Assembly (NCBI GenBank): GCA_028274465.1
Contig: CM051458.1
Coordinates: forward strand, 18,925,566 to 18,989,565
Direction of reading: 5' to 3'
Source of the DNA: Plantago ovata
Taxonomy: Eukaryota > Streptophyta > Magnoliopsida > Lamiales > Plantaginaceae
DNA length: 64,000 nucleotides
Each line of letters starts with the position of its first letter. The stretch's first letter is position 1. The notes under the pieces are model-generated. The model was not told the origin of the DNA. It saw only the letters and a list, made by a program, of their open reading frames with translations, and searched no databases. Below, piece by piece: positions 23,701 to 34,611 of the stretch. Made by a program: the position numbers and the translations under genes.

Positions 23701-26087
23701 TGAAACATGATTTACCTGCTGAGAGTCAGCAAGCTCATGTAGTACAATTTCCATTCCATGAGGAGCTGGAGTAGCATCCTCCATTTGTTCATCCTGAAAT
23801 AAATTAAAATTAGACACAAGTACTAAGTTGTCAAACTTAGTTTTTATACCAAAATTATTAACTACCCTGCTGAGCAGGGAGTGTTGGTTCTGGTGCAGAG
23901 GTTTCAGCAACCATCTGACTTGTATCTTGAGAAGTTTGTAGAGAAAGAATAATTTTAGCAAAAGAACAATTTTCAGAATTTGAAGTTTTACTGATGGTTG
24001 AATTAACTACCTGCTGAGGAAGGACAGGTTGTGGCTCAGTCCTTTCAGCATTAACAGTTTCTTCAGCTTCTTGGACTGTTTCTTCAGCAGACTTCTGAGT
24101 TTGCTCTAACTGAGAAAGCTGTGCGGTTTCAGCAATCTCCCTTGTCTCTGAATTGACAAGTTGAGCAGAAACATCTTGACCTTTAAGCTCACTGCTTGTC
24201 ATGAAGAGATCAATTGACTTGTTGGATGATTCTTCAATCTCCAACTCCATTTGTTTGCTTAAATCTTCCAGTACAAGCTGGACTTTGTCAATTGAAGTCT
24301 TGGGTGAACTTGGGCCAGTATTCTCAGCATCAAGAGATGCGTCTTTGAATAATGCTTCTTGAGTTTCAGCAACTTCAGGAACAGGAACCATTGCTATCTC
24401 AGCAACTGGTCCATCAGCAAGCTGGGTTTCAGCAACTTGATGAGTTGCTTGTTCAGCAACCATCTGTTCAGCAGCATCAGCAAGTGCCGCTCTTTTGCAG
24501 ATCAGCAGCAATGTCGCTTACTGGTTCCATGGTTTGATCATCTAGATTATCTACAATGTAGATATCTGGGACTTGGGCAGGAATTTCATTTCCACTGCCT
24601 TGTGGTCTATTCTCAGTAGAGTTATCAACGTTAAGTTGATTATTGAAGGCTTCCGCAAACACTTCAACATTGCTGATGTATGTTTCAGTAATTATTTCAG
24701 CAACATCTACTGGCAAGTGCGTTTCAGCAATTGTCTGGGAATTGACTGAGGAGTCTTGGACATTGGGACTGACTGAGAAGCCAGTGTCTTCTTTCTTTTG
24801 TTACTTGTCCGTTTCCTCTTAGGTACGGGATTTGCTGATGACGCTGCAGTCTGAGTGTCATCATCAGCTTTCCTCTTTTTCTTTTTAGATTTCTCCAGTT
24901 TCCCAGAGTCATCTATTGTTGCATTTTCAGCAACGGCTGTTGTACACGTACCTTGTTGATTTTCTACAGCAGTTTCATTTGTGTTACCACCTCCAACAGC
25001 AGTTTCATCTCTAAGTTGCTGAGTGGTAACATCTGCAGCTGTTGTATACCTTTCTTGCTGGCTTGTGCTGACAACATTTGCAGTTGTTGTCTTCTTGGTT
25101 TTCTTACCAGCAATCTTAGGTACATTCTGCTTGTAGAAAGATCTTCCCACATTGCACACAGATTTCTTGATTGGCAATGGGTTTCTTAGCTGAATCCTGA
25201 AATGTTCAAGGATATAGCATATCTTGATTCCATACATAACTGGAAAGGAAGGTGAGACCTTGTTGTCTTCTACCTTTACCTTAAACTTAGTAACACAATC
25301 AAAAAGCCTGTTGAAAATGTACTTAGCCCAGTTAAGTTCCGATTTATTCTCATGGATATGCATCAGCAATGGCCATCTTCTCAGGCCTACTTGGTCAATT
25401 CCTCCAACTTGGGAGTCAAGAACTTTAATCAGTAGCAGAGCTACTAGACCAAGTGAAGGGCAGAGATGCTTTCTCTTAACGTGCTTTGTCCAAGTCACGG
25501 GGCTATCTCGCCTTTCTTCATTTTTGCATTTCTGACGTCACTGTAGAAAGCTTCAATTTCTTCGTCAGAAGCAGTGACGTCATCTTCAGTTCCAGTGGTT
25601 GGAATCTGAAAAATCTCCGCTAAATCAGTCCATTTCAGGACGATTTGCGTGTTCTGAACATAAGTAAGGATCACTTTTTCAGTGACTCCATTACTGTCTG
25701 TAAGGGACTGGATTTCTGCATTGTTGTAGAACTCCATGGTATCAATCATGCTCACTTGCTTAGTGCGAGCAGAGATAAAGTTCATGAGGCCTTGCTGCTT
25801 GATGAACTCAAGCGCCTCTTCATTTGGTCATCAAGTTCTTGTTCATAAAAGTACCTAATGTACTTTTCTTTTGCAAACCCTCCCCATTGCATCAACATCT
25901 CACACTTTGCAGTGTCAAGATATGACGGAGGCATAGGTTTTACAGTGATTCGGTCGTTTTTCAACACAACTTTCGCTGTGTCTTGGGTCAGAGAAGTCAC
26001 CGGAGCAGTCACCGGAGCAATGCGTGTTTCAGCACTGTCAACCTTTGACGATTTTGAGGACTTAGATGACTGTCTCTTGGGAGCCAT
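20793..26087 (-). pseudogene. SIRE additional ORF region (aORF), minus-strand copy 1
   Basis: About 5.3 kb of extra coding sequence after pol, beginning MAPKRQSSKSS (26087). The N-terminal part has FYNNAEIQ and LAEIFQIP wording like the 'putative plant transposon protein' domain, then WTKHVKRKH and a conserved region around LNWAKYIFNRL. The middle is Q/E/D-rich with LTTGETPV-type peptide repeats (about 22545-22722) and intron-like segments (about 23640-24010). The C-terminal frame 20793-22307 has heptad-like helices, a basic RRRRQRQEEKR cluster, and a conserved block from IRNIHGCWILKLEDL to the end. No signal peptide or membrane segment seen. SIRE elements are often said to carry 'env-like' ORFs here; this one looks nuclear. 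Broken. Confidence 0.75.
22545..22722 (-). repeat. Peptide-coding tandem repeat in SIRE aORF (minus copy 1)
   Basis: Three units encoding a TTGETPVIE-like peptide, about 55-70 bp each. The inner plus copy has three (34612-34790) and the third copy two (about 58395-58530). Confidence 0.75.
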
Positions 26088-26566
26088 TTCTTTATATAGA
26101 GCAAGAAATTGTACGAAAAAGATAGTTTGCTTTTTGACCGGAGGTACAGTAGTTTCAGGCTAGAAATTGCAGAGAAAGGAAATGTGAGTTAAAGATTTTG
26201 TCATTTCTCTAACTCCTTCTTTATATAGTGTCTCTGGTGTGTGAGAAACTCAATCGATTTGAGTTCTCAGCAAGGGTAAAACAGAGAAACACTGGAGATA
26301 GTGGAGCCTTTGCATTGAATGCGTAGTGGCCCACTAACTAAAACCGTCAGAGCACTCTCTCTCTTTGTTTTGTTAGCCGTTAGATTAATAACTCCTTTTA
26401 ATCAATGGCCACGATTGAATTTCATGTCATGATTATTGCGAGTTTATCTGTGCCAGCTTAACGTCACAAATTGATTTTACCGAGTAATAAGGGATAGATT
26501 GCTTGCTGAAATAGACAAGAATCTTTTCAGCGAGTTTGAATTAACAATCTAGCTACTTGCTGAAAG

Positions 26567-26580
26567 TTCCCCCTTACTTA
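26567..26580 (-). other. Second polypurine-like tract after pol (minus SIRE copy 1)
   Basis: Minus strand reads TAAGTAAGGGGGAA, conserved at 30712-30723 and 51685-51693 in the other copies, well away from the true polypurine tract. Confidence 0.6.
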
Positions 26581-26611
26581 GATATCTCATATTTTCTAAG
26601 TTTAAAAGATA

Positions 26612-26970
26612 TTCTGATTTCCCGTATCAGTAAATTCTTTTGCAATTGAGACATCCTTTGGTAAAATCTGAGAGATGAGATTTTGCTCTTTTTCTGATTC
26701 CCGTTTCAGAAAATTCCTTTGATACTTGAATACCTGTTTCAGTATCTTTTGATTGTCTAAGTACCCGTCTCAGCAATCCTTAAGTTCTTTCACTTACTGA
26801 GTTCCTGTCTCAGCAAGTGATCAAGTTTCCTAACAAATACCTGTTTTGAAGGAATTACTTGCCGAATGCCTGTTTCAGCAATCATGTTGTGACTTATCAT
26901 TTCTTAGAAGAAATAGTGACTTGGTCTTTTGGACAGGAATACTTTGGCTTGCTGAATACCTGTTTCAGCA
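26612..26970 (-). repeat. Hairpin array after pol (minus SIRE copy 1)
   Basis: Eight hairpin units with a common loop (ACAGG-type on the minus strand) and unit-specific stems: for example GATAC..GTATC at 26721-26746, GATTG..CAATC at 26751-26778, CACTT..AAGTG at 26791-26819, TTTTCTGA..TCAGAAAA near 26690-26713. A separate perfect hairpin ATTTCTTAGAAGAAAT is at 26899-26914. See 30318-30677 for the plus-strand copy. Confidence 0.82.
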
Positions 26971-26988
26971 TTCTGCCAAGTGTATCCT

Positions 26989-27944
26989 TTATTGAGGTAG
27001 TTCAATCAATCCAAGGTTATACCTTAGCATTGCGAACCTATTATCCGGTAGGGGCTTGGTAAAGATGTCAGCAAGCTGATCTTCAGTACCTACTTTCACA
27101 ACCTCAATATCCCCTTTTTCCACATGATCTCTAATGAAATGATGTCTAATATCAATGTGCTTGGTCCTAGAGTGAAACTTAGGATTTTGCGTAATTGCAA
27201 TAGCACTTGTATTATCACAAAAGATTGGTGTTTTCTTTGCAGAAATACCATAATCTCTTAATTGTTGCTGAATCCATAGGATTTGAGCTGTGCAACAACC
27301 AGCTGCAATGTATTCAGATTCAGTAGATGAATTGGCGACACACGTTTGCTTCTTGCTGAACCATGATATTAATCTAGTACCCAAAAACTGACAAGTTCCA
27401 GAGGTACTTTTTCTATCAAGAGTTGATCCACCATGATCAGCATCAGAATAGCCAACCAATTCAAGTCCAGAATCTTTTGGATACCAAATCCAACATTGAC
27501 TGTACCTTTAACATATTTCAGTATTTTAATTGCCTTTTTGTAGTGTGATTCTTTTGGATCCGATTGGAATCTTGCACACACACACCAGCATACTGAATGT
27601 CAGGTCTACTTGCTGTTAAATACAACAAGGAACCAATGAGCTTCCTATACTTGTGTTCTTCAACACTTTTGTCCTCTTTAGTATAGCCCAATTTGGTACC
27701 AACACTCATAGGGATCTTTTCAGGTGTTTCATCCTCTTTGATCCTAAACTTTATGAGCATTTCTTTCGCATACTTTGCTTGATTTATGAATATTCCATCT
27801 TTGAGTTGCTTGACTTGCAATCCTAGGAAATAATTCAATTTTCCCATCATACTCATTTCAAACTTTTTGTCATGAGTTTGGCAAAATCATCACAAAGTTG
27901 TTGCCCTTAGATCCAAAAATTATGTCATCCACATATTTGAATTA
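26989..27944 (-). pseudogene. pol: RT-RNase H remnant, minus-strand SIRE copy 1
   Basis: Minus-strand end of pol: RT C-terminal part ([29 protein letters not shown]) and RNase H (STESEYIAAGC, FCDNTSAIAI, SRTKHIDIRHHFIRDHV, ADIFTKPL, ending LIELPQ). The upstream part disappears into the gap at 27945. Broken. Confidence 0.88.
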
Positions 27945-28044
27945 NNNNNNNNNNNNNNNNNNNNNNNNNNNNNNNNNNNNNNNNNNNNNNNNNNNNNNNN
28001 NNNNNNNNNNNNNNNNNNNNNNNNNNNNNNNNNNNNNNNNNNNN
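27945..28044. other. Assembly gap (100 N)
   Basis: Exactly 100 N, the usual placeholder for a gap of unknown size. What should lie here is large: the 5' half of the minus SIRE, the rest of the minus family B element, and the missing gag-integrase part of the inner SIRE. Confidence 0.98.
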
Positions 28045-28060
28045 TTAAAGGGACCAACAC
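28045..28060 (+). other. LTR-end remnant beside the gap
   Basis: TTAAAGGGACCAACA matches the 3' end of a plus-strand SIRE LTR and runs straight into pol sequence (CAAGTGTTTCGTTCTT), without a primer site. Either another LTR inserted in pol here, or contigs were joined wrongly across the gap. Confidence 0.6.
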
Positions 28061-30300
28061 AAGTGTTTCGTTCTTAATAATGGTAGAGAATACCTAAGAA
28101 CATTTCAACCAAAGGCAGACGAAGCGATATTTCTCGGTTACTCCTTGCATAGTAAAGCTTATAGAGTTTACAACAAAAAGGCACAAAAGATTAAAGAAAT
28201 CAGGCATGTTGTATTCTAGAAAAGACACAAGGAGTGCCTGCTGAAGAAGAAATATCAGAATGTATGAAAAAGTTAATCATACATGAGCAAAGAACTGAAT
28301 CTGATGCTAGGCAAATCAAGTCAATTGAACTAATGATGATTCTGACAATGACTCTCCTCCCCCAAGTCATGACAAGATAAATATAGTTCACGACAAAGAA
28401 TTTCCAGCAAAAGACGCAGTTGCTCCGGAAGTTGCTGAAACTACGCAACCTCGAGTGCCTGCTGATGAACTACCACAATCGAGCAATGCTGAACAAGCAG
28501 TTGCTGATGAACCAATCTCAGCAGAGACACAAAATCCCAGTAGTACTGAACAGGTACATACTGAAGAGTCACATGCTGATGAGCAAACATATCCTGATCC
28601 AACAAGCAGAAAACCTGTTAATAAATGGATTAGAGATCATCCCTCTACGGATATGATTGGCGATAATAATAAACGCCAAGTGACTAGATCCAAAGCTACT
28701 CATGGACTTGCTGAAGAAGCAACTGTCGTAGAAGTAGAATCATTGTTCTCTTGCTTTGTTTCAGAAATTGAACCTAAAACCATAGAAGAAGCTTTAAAGC
28801 ATTCTGAATGGATAAAGGCAATGCAAGAAGAACTGGATCAATTCGAAAGGAACAAAGTCTGGAAACTTGTACCACTTGCTGAAGGCAAGAAAGCTATTGG
28901 TACAAAGTGGGTGTTGAGAAACAAGCTGAGTGAGTCTGGTGAAGTAAGAAGAAATAAAGCACGTTTAGTTGCTCAAGGTTACTGTCAGACTGAAGGATTG
29001 GACTATGATGAGTCTTATGCACCAGTTGCAAGATTGGATGCAATTAGGCTTTTCTTGGCCTTTGCTGCTCATAATGACTTCATTGTTTACCAAATGGATG
29101 TTAAAAGTGCATTCTTGAATGGTGAACTTGTTGAAGAAGTCTACTTAGAACAACCCCCTGGCTTTGAACTTCCCTCAGAAATCAAGATGGTATACAAGCT
29201 TCAGAAAGCTGTATATGATCTAAAGCAAGCACCAAGAGCATGGTATGATACCTTGGCTAAGTTCTTGCTGGAAAATGGTTTCAAGAAAGGTGAAGTTGAC
29301 AAAACCTTATTTACCATGAACCATGATGGTAACATACTCTTAGTTCAAATTTATGTGGATGACATAATTTTTGGATCTAAGGACAAGCAACTTTGTGATG
29401 ATTTTGCCAAACTCATGACAAACAAGTTTGAAATGAGTATGATGGTAAAATTGAATTATTTCCTAGGATTGCAAGTCAAGCAACTCAAAGATGGAATATT
29501 CATAAATCAAACAAAGTATGCAAAGAAATGCTCATAAAGTTTAGGATCAAGAGGAAGAAAAACCTGAAAAGATCCCTATGAGTGTTGGTACCAAATTGGG
29601 CTATACTAAAGAAGATAAAAGTGTTGAAGAACACAAGTATAGGAAGCTCATTGGTTCCGTGTTGTATTTAACAGCAAGTAGACCTGACATTCAGTATGCT
29701 GTTTGTGTGTGTGCAAGATTCCAATCTGATCCAAGAGAATCACACTACAAAAGGCAATCAAGATACTGAAATATGTCAAAGGTACAGTCAATGTTGGATT
29801 ATGGTATCCTAAAGATTCTGGATTAGAATTGGTTGGTTATTCTGATGCTGATCATGGAGGATCAACTCTTGATAGAAAAAGTACCTCTGGAACTTGTCAG
29901 TTTTTGGGTACTAGATTAATATCATGATTCAGCAAGAAGAAAACCTGTGTTGCCAATTCATCCACTGAATCTGAATACATTGCAGCTGGCTGTTGCACAG
30001 CTCAAATCCTATGGATTCAGCAACAATTAAGAGATTATGGTATTTCTGCAAAGAAAATACCAATCTTTTGTGATAATACAAGTGCTATTGCTATCACGCA
30101 AAATCCTAAGTTTCACTCAAGGACTAAGCACATTGATATTAGACATCATTTCATTAGAGATCATGTAGAAAAAGAAGATATTGGGGTTGTGAAAGTAGGC
30201 ACTGATGATCAGCTTGCTGACATCTTTACCAAGCCCCTACCAGATAATACGTTCGCAATGCTAAGGTATAACCTTGGATTGATTGAACTACCTCAATAAA
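28061..30300 (+). pseudogene. pol: Pol remnant (integrase C-terminus, RT, RNase H) of inner SIRE
   Basis: Begins in the integrase C-terminal region (FLGYS-like at about 28130), passes an acidic linker, and has the RT core ([53 protein letters not shown] at 29352-29363) and RNase H (ESEYIAAGCC, HIDIRHHFIRDHV, ADIFTKPL) ending at LIELPQ near 30298. It supplies the unoccupied version of the site (GTTAC, 28137-28141) into which a family B LTR inserted in the outer copy. Broken. Confidence 0.9.
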
Positions 30301-30317
30301 GGATACATTTGGCAGAA

Positions 30318-30677
30318 TGCTGAAACAGGTATTCAGCAAGCCAAAGTATTCTTACTTAAAAGCTCCGTCTACTAATTTCTTCTAAGAAATGATAAGTCAC
30401 TACATGTTTGCTGAAACAGGCACTCAGCAAGTAATTCCTTCAAAACGGGTATTTGTTAGGAAACTTGATCACTTGCTGAGACAGGTACTCAGTAAGAGAA
30501 AAACCTTAAGGATTGCTGAAACAGGCATTCAGACAATCAAAGATACTGAAATAGGTATTCAAGTATCAAGGGAATATTCTGAGACGGGAACTCAGAAAAA
30601 GAGAAAAACTCATTTCTCATATTTACCAAAGGATATCTCAAGTACAAAAGAATTTAGTGATACGGGAAATCAGAAAT
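30318..30677 (+). repeat. Hairpin array after pol (inner SIRE)
   Basis: Units at 30318-30338, 30408-30430, 30435-30462, 30470-30495, 30511-30538, 30542-30567, 30577-30597 and (weaker) 30653-30677. Most share the core CTGAAACAGGNATTCAG; outer arms differ between units but pair within each: GATTG..CAATC, GATAC..GTATC, TTCTGA..TCAGAA, TTCCT..AGGAA. An unrelated hairpin ATTTCTTCTAAGAAAT is at 30375-30390. The core also reads as a repeated ETGxQ peptide in one frame, but the pairing extends outside it. Conserved at 26612-26970 and 51285-51655. Confidence 0.82.
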
Positions 30678-30711
30678 ATCTTTTAAACTTAAGAAAATAT
30701 GAGATATCTAA

Positions 30712-30723
30712 GTAAGGGGGAAC
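30712..30723 (+). other. Second polypurine-like tract after pol (inner SIRE)
   Basis: AAGTAAGGGGGAA, about 6 kb upstream of the true polypurine tract (36780-36794) and conserved in three SIRE copies at the same place after the hairpin array. Confidence 0.6.
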
Positions 30724-31257
30724 TTTCAGCAAGTATCTAAGCTATTAATGCAAACTCGCTGAAAAGATTCTTGTCTATTCAGCAAGCAATCTAATCCCTT
30801 AAAACTCGGTAAAATCAACTTGTGACGTTAATCGGGCACAGATAAACTCGTAATAATCATGACATGAAATACAATCGTGGCCATTGATTAAAAGGAGTTA
30901 CTAATCTAACGGTTAATAAAACCAAGAGAGAGAATGCAAAGGCTCCACTAACGCATTTAATGCAAAGGCTCCACTAACGCATTTAATGCAAAGGCTCCAC
31001 TAACGCATTTAATCGTGGGCCACTACGCATTTAATGCAAAGGCTCCACTAACGCCTATGTTTCTCTGTCTTACCCTTGCGGAGAGTTCAAATCGATTGAA
31101 TTTCTCGCACATCAGAGACACTATATAAAGGAGTTAGAGAAATGACAAAATTCTTTAACTCGCATTTCCTTTCTCTGCAAATTTTAGCCTGAATCTACTG
31201 TACCTCCGGTCAAAAAGCAAACTATCTTTTTCGTACACTTTCTTATCTATAAAATAA
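30724..31257 (+). repeat. Noncoding spacer with 26-bp tandem repeats (inner SIRE)
   Basis: No reading frame. A 26-bp unit (AATGCAAAGGCTCCACTAAC plus GCATTT) occurs three times in tandem at 30932-31013 and once more near 31026-31054. The outer copy has a single unit (about 51987-52020), so this is a local expansion. The rest leads to the start of the additional ORF at 31258. Confidence 0.8.
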
Positions 31258-33319
31258 ATGGCACCAAAGAGACGGTCCTCTAAGTCCTCAAAGTCGTCTA
31301 AGGTTGACAATGCTGAGAAACGCACTGCTCCGGTGACTACTCCGACATCAAACGCAACGAAAGTTGTGTTGAAAAACGATAGGATATCTGAAAAACCTAT
31401 GCCTCCGTCATATCTTGACACTGCAAAGTGTGAGATGATGATGCAATGGGTGGATTTGCAAAGGAGAAGTACAGTCGATACTTCTATGAACAAGAACTCG
31501 ATGATGAAAATGAAGAGGCGCTTTGTTTTTATCAAGCAGCAAGGCCTCATGAACTTTATATTTGCTCGCACTAAGCAAGTGAGCATGATAGACACAATGG
31601 AGTTCTACAATAATGCAGAAATCCAGTCCCTTACTGATAGTAAAGGAGTCACTGAAAAAGTGATCTTTACTACAGTTCATAACACGCAAATCGTCCTGAA
31701 ATGGACTGATTTAGCGGAAATCTTTCAGATTCCAACCACTGGAACTGAAGATGACGTCATTGCCACTGACGAAGAAATTGAAGCTTTCTACAGTGACGTC
31801 AGAAATGAGAATATGAAGAAAGGAGAGATTGCTCCCGTGACTTGGACAAAGCACGTTAAGAGGAAGCATCTCTGCCATTCACTTAGTCTAGTAGCTCTGC
31901 TACTAATAAAAGTTTTGGACTCCCAAGTCGGAGGAATAGACCAAGTAGGCCTGAGAAGATGGCCGCTGCTGATGCATATCCATGAAAATAAAACGGAACT
32001 TAACTGGGCTAAGTACATTTTCAACAGGCTTGTTGATTGTGTCACTAAGTTCAAGGTAAAGGTAGAAGACAACAAGGTCTCACCTTCCTTTCCAGTTATG
32101 TATGGAATAAAGATATTCTATATCCTTGAACACTTCAGGATTCAGCTGAGAAACCCATTGCCAATCAAGAAATCTGTATGCAATGTGGGAAGATCCTTCT
32201 ACAAGCAGAATGTACCTAAGACTGCTGGAAAGAAACTAGAAAAATCAAAGAAGACAACAGCTGCAAATGTTGTCAGCACAAGCCAGCAAGAAAGGTATAC
32301 AACAGTTGCAGATGTCACCACTCAACAACTTAGAGATGAAACTGTTGTAGATGGTGGTAACAAAAATGAAACTGATGTAGATGATCAACAGGGTACGTGT
32401 ACAACAACCGTTGCTGAAAATGCAACTACTGACATATCTGCTGGGAAACTGAAGAAATCTAACAAGAAAAAGAGGAAAGCTGATGATGACACTCAGACTG
32501 CAGCGTCTCAGCAAATCCTGTACCAAAGAGGAAAAGGATAAGTAACACAAGGAAGAAAACACTGGCTCGCAAGTCAGTTCCTATTGTCCATGACCTCTCA
32601 GACAATTGCTGAAACGCAAGATCCAGTAGATGTTGACAAGGTAGTTACTGAAGCCTATGTCAGTAACATTGAAGTGTTTGCGGAAGCCTTCAATGATCGA
32701 CTCAACGTTGATCCTTCTACTGAGAACAGACCACAAGGCAGTGGAAATGAAATTCCTGCCCAAGTCCCAGATATCTACATTGTAGATAATCTAGATTATC
32801 AAACTCTGGAACCAGCAAGTGATATTGCTGCTGATCTGCAAAATGCGGCACTTGCTGATGCTTCTGAAAAGATGGTTGCTGAACAAGCAACTCATCAAAC
32901 TGCTGAAACCCCGGTTGCTGAAGAACCAGTTGCTAAGACAGCAATGGTTCAAGTTCCAGAAGTTGCTGAAACACAAGAAGCACTATTCAACGACGCATCT
33001 CGTGATGCTGAGAATACTGGCCAAAGTTCACCAAAGACATCAATAGACAAAGTCCAGCTTGTACTGGAAGCTATAAGCCAACAAATGGAGTTGGAGATTG
33101 AAGAATCATCCAACAAATCCATTGATGTCTTCATGACAAGCAGTGAGCTTAAAGGTCAAGATGCTTCTGCTCAACTTGTCATTTCAGAGACAAGGGAGAT
33201 TGCTTAAACCGCGCAGCTTTCTCAAACAGAGCAAGACCAGAAGTCTGCTGAAGAAACAAACCAAGAAAATGAAGAAACTGTTAATGCTGAAAGGACTGAG
33301 CCACAACCTGTCCTTCTTC

Positions 33320-33700
33320 AGCAGGTAGATAATTCAACCATCAGTAAAACTTCAAATTCTGAAACTTATTCTTTTGCTAATATTATGTTATCTCTACAGA
33401 CTTCTCAAGATGCAAGTCAGATGGTTGCTGAAGTCTCTGCACCAGAATCAACACTCCCTGCTCAGCAGGTAGTTAATGTTTTTGGTAATAAAACTAAGTT
33501 TGACAGCTTAGTACTTGTATCTAACTCAAATTTATTTCAGGATGAACAAATGGAGGATGCTACTCAAGCTCCTCAAGGAATGGAAATTGTACAACATGAG
33601 CTTGCTGAATCTCAGCAGGTAATTCATGTTTCAGCTTTGAACTCTAAAGCAATTATCCAAACCTATCCTGATCTAAATATCGTTCTTTTTTAGGCTCAAA
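33320..33700 (+). other. Cluster of intron-like segments in SIRE aORF
   Basis: Three AT-rich stretches of about 75 bp, each with a GT start after CAGCAG and a pyrimidine-rich AG end, separated by coding-like pieces of about 70-80 bp. The minus-strand copies (about 23640-24010 and 59140-59220) keep most of the same boundaries with changed interiors. This is what short plant introns look like; splicing is inferred. Confidence 0.5.
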
Positions 33701-34611
33701 AGGAGACCACTGAAGTGGTGCTCATCACTGAAGATCAACAAGTAAGTTCTGAGGAACTGTACTTGAACTTCAAAAGAACAACTTTGTCAAGAGTTGCTAA
33801 GTCCGTCAGCAACTGGAAAAGATACAGGCGAATGGATTTCTCTGATCTCCTTCTTCATCTATCTAATGAGAAAAAGAGATCTTCTCTGCTAAAGCTCGAG
33901 ACATTCGTTCATTCCATACTTCCTAAAGAAATGTCATATTCTGAGCAAATGAGCTCAAATCTGATTGCTCAAATCAGAGAGAATATGAAGGCTAAATTCA
34001 AGAGTGCCTCTCCAGCTGAACAAGATGTGATGCTCAAGGGTTCATTTGTACCCGTGGTGGCTGATCCCCACAAAATAAATGAAGAAGAGGAAGTAACAAG
34101 TGTTGCTTTGTACAAGCATCTCGACCTAGTAATTCTGACCGATGATGATGAAGAGGAAGAAGATGAAAATATTCCAACTGATCCCAGTGATGATGAAGGG
34201 AAAGATTCAAAGGACAAGAAAGACGATGATGATGACAATCAAGGTCCAAATCCTGATGCTGGTGGATTAAAATTGACAGTTGCTGAAAATACTCAACAAG
34301 ACACTCAACAAGCTGAACAACCACAACCTCAGCATGAATCTCAACCTGCTCCTGCTGCTGCTGAAACTCAAGCACTTGTACAAGGTGCTGATACTGAAGA
34401 AGAATATGTCAGAAAACGTGCTGCCTTGAAAAATGGCAAGAGCCAAATTTCTGATGCCAAGGTCACTGATGCAAACCTTGATGATGAAGATGAATTGGAT
34501 GAAGATTACCAACGCGCTCTACAGAACAGTCTATTGATCCATACAAGGCATACGCAGGATCTAGAAATTGGTGAATCTTCAGGAGTAAGACCAAAGGAAG
34601 TCCCCTCCCTT

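Larger units (their letters stand above)
18849..27944 (-). mobile_element. SIRE-like copia element, minus strand, copy 1 (3' half; broken, ends in gap)
   Basis: Minus-strand SIRE inserted in the minus-strand family B copy; the left flank GACAT (18844-18848) would be one target duplication. Reading on the minus strand from right to left: RT-RNase H (27944-26989), hairpin array, additional ORF (26087-20793), polypurine tract, 3' LTR (20530-18849). The 5' half lies in or beyond the gap. The additional ORF is the least interrupted of the copies here. Broken by several interruptions. Confidence 0.87.
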
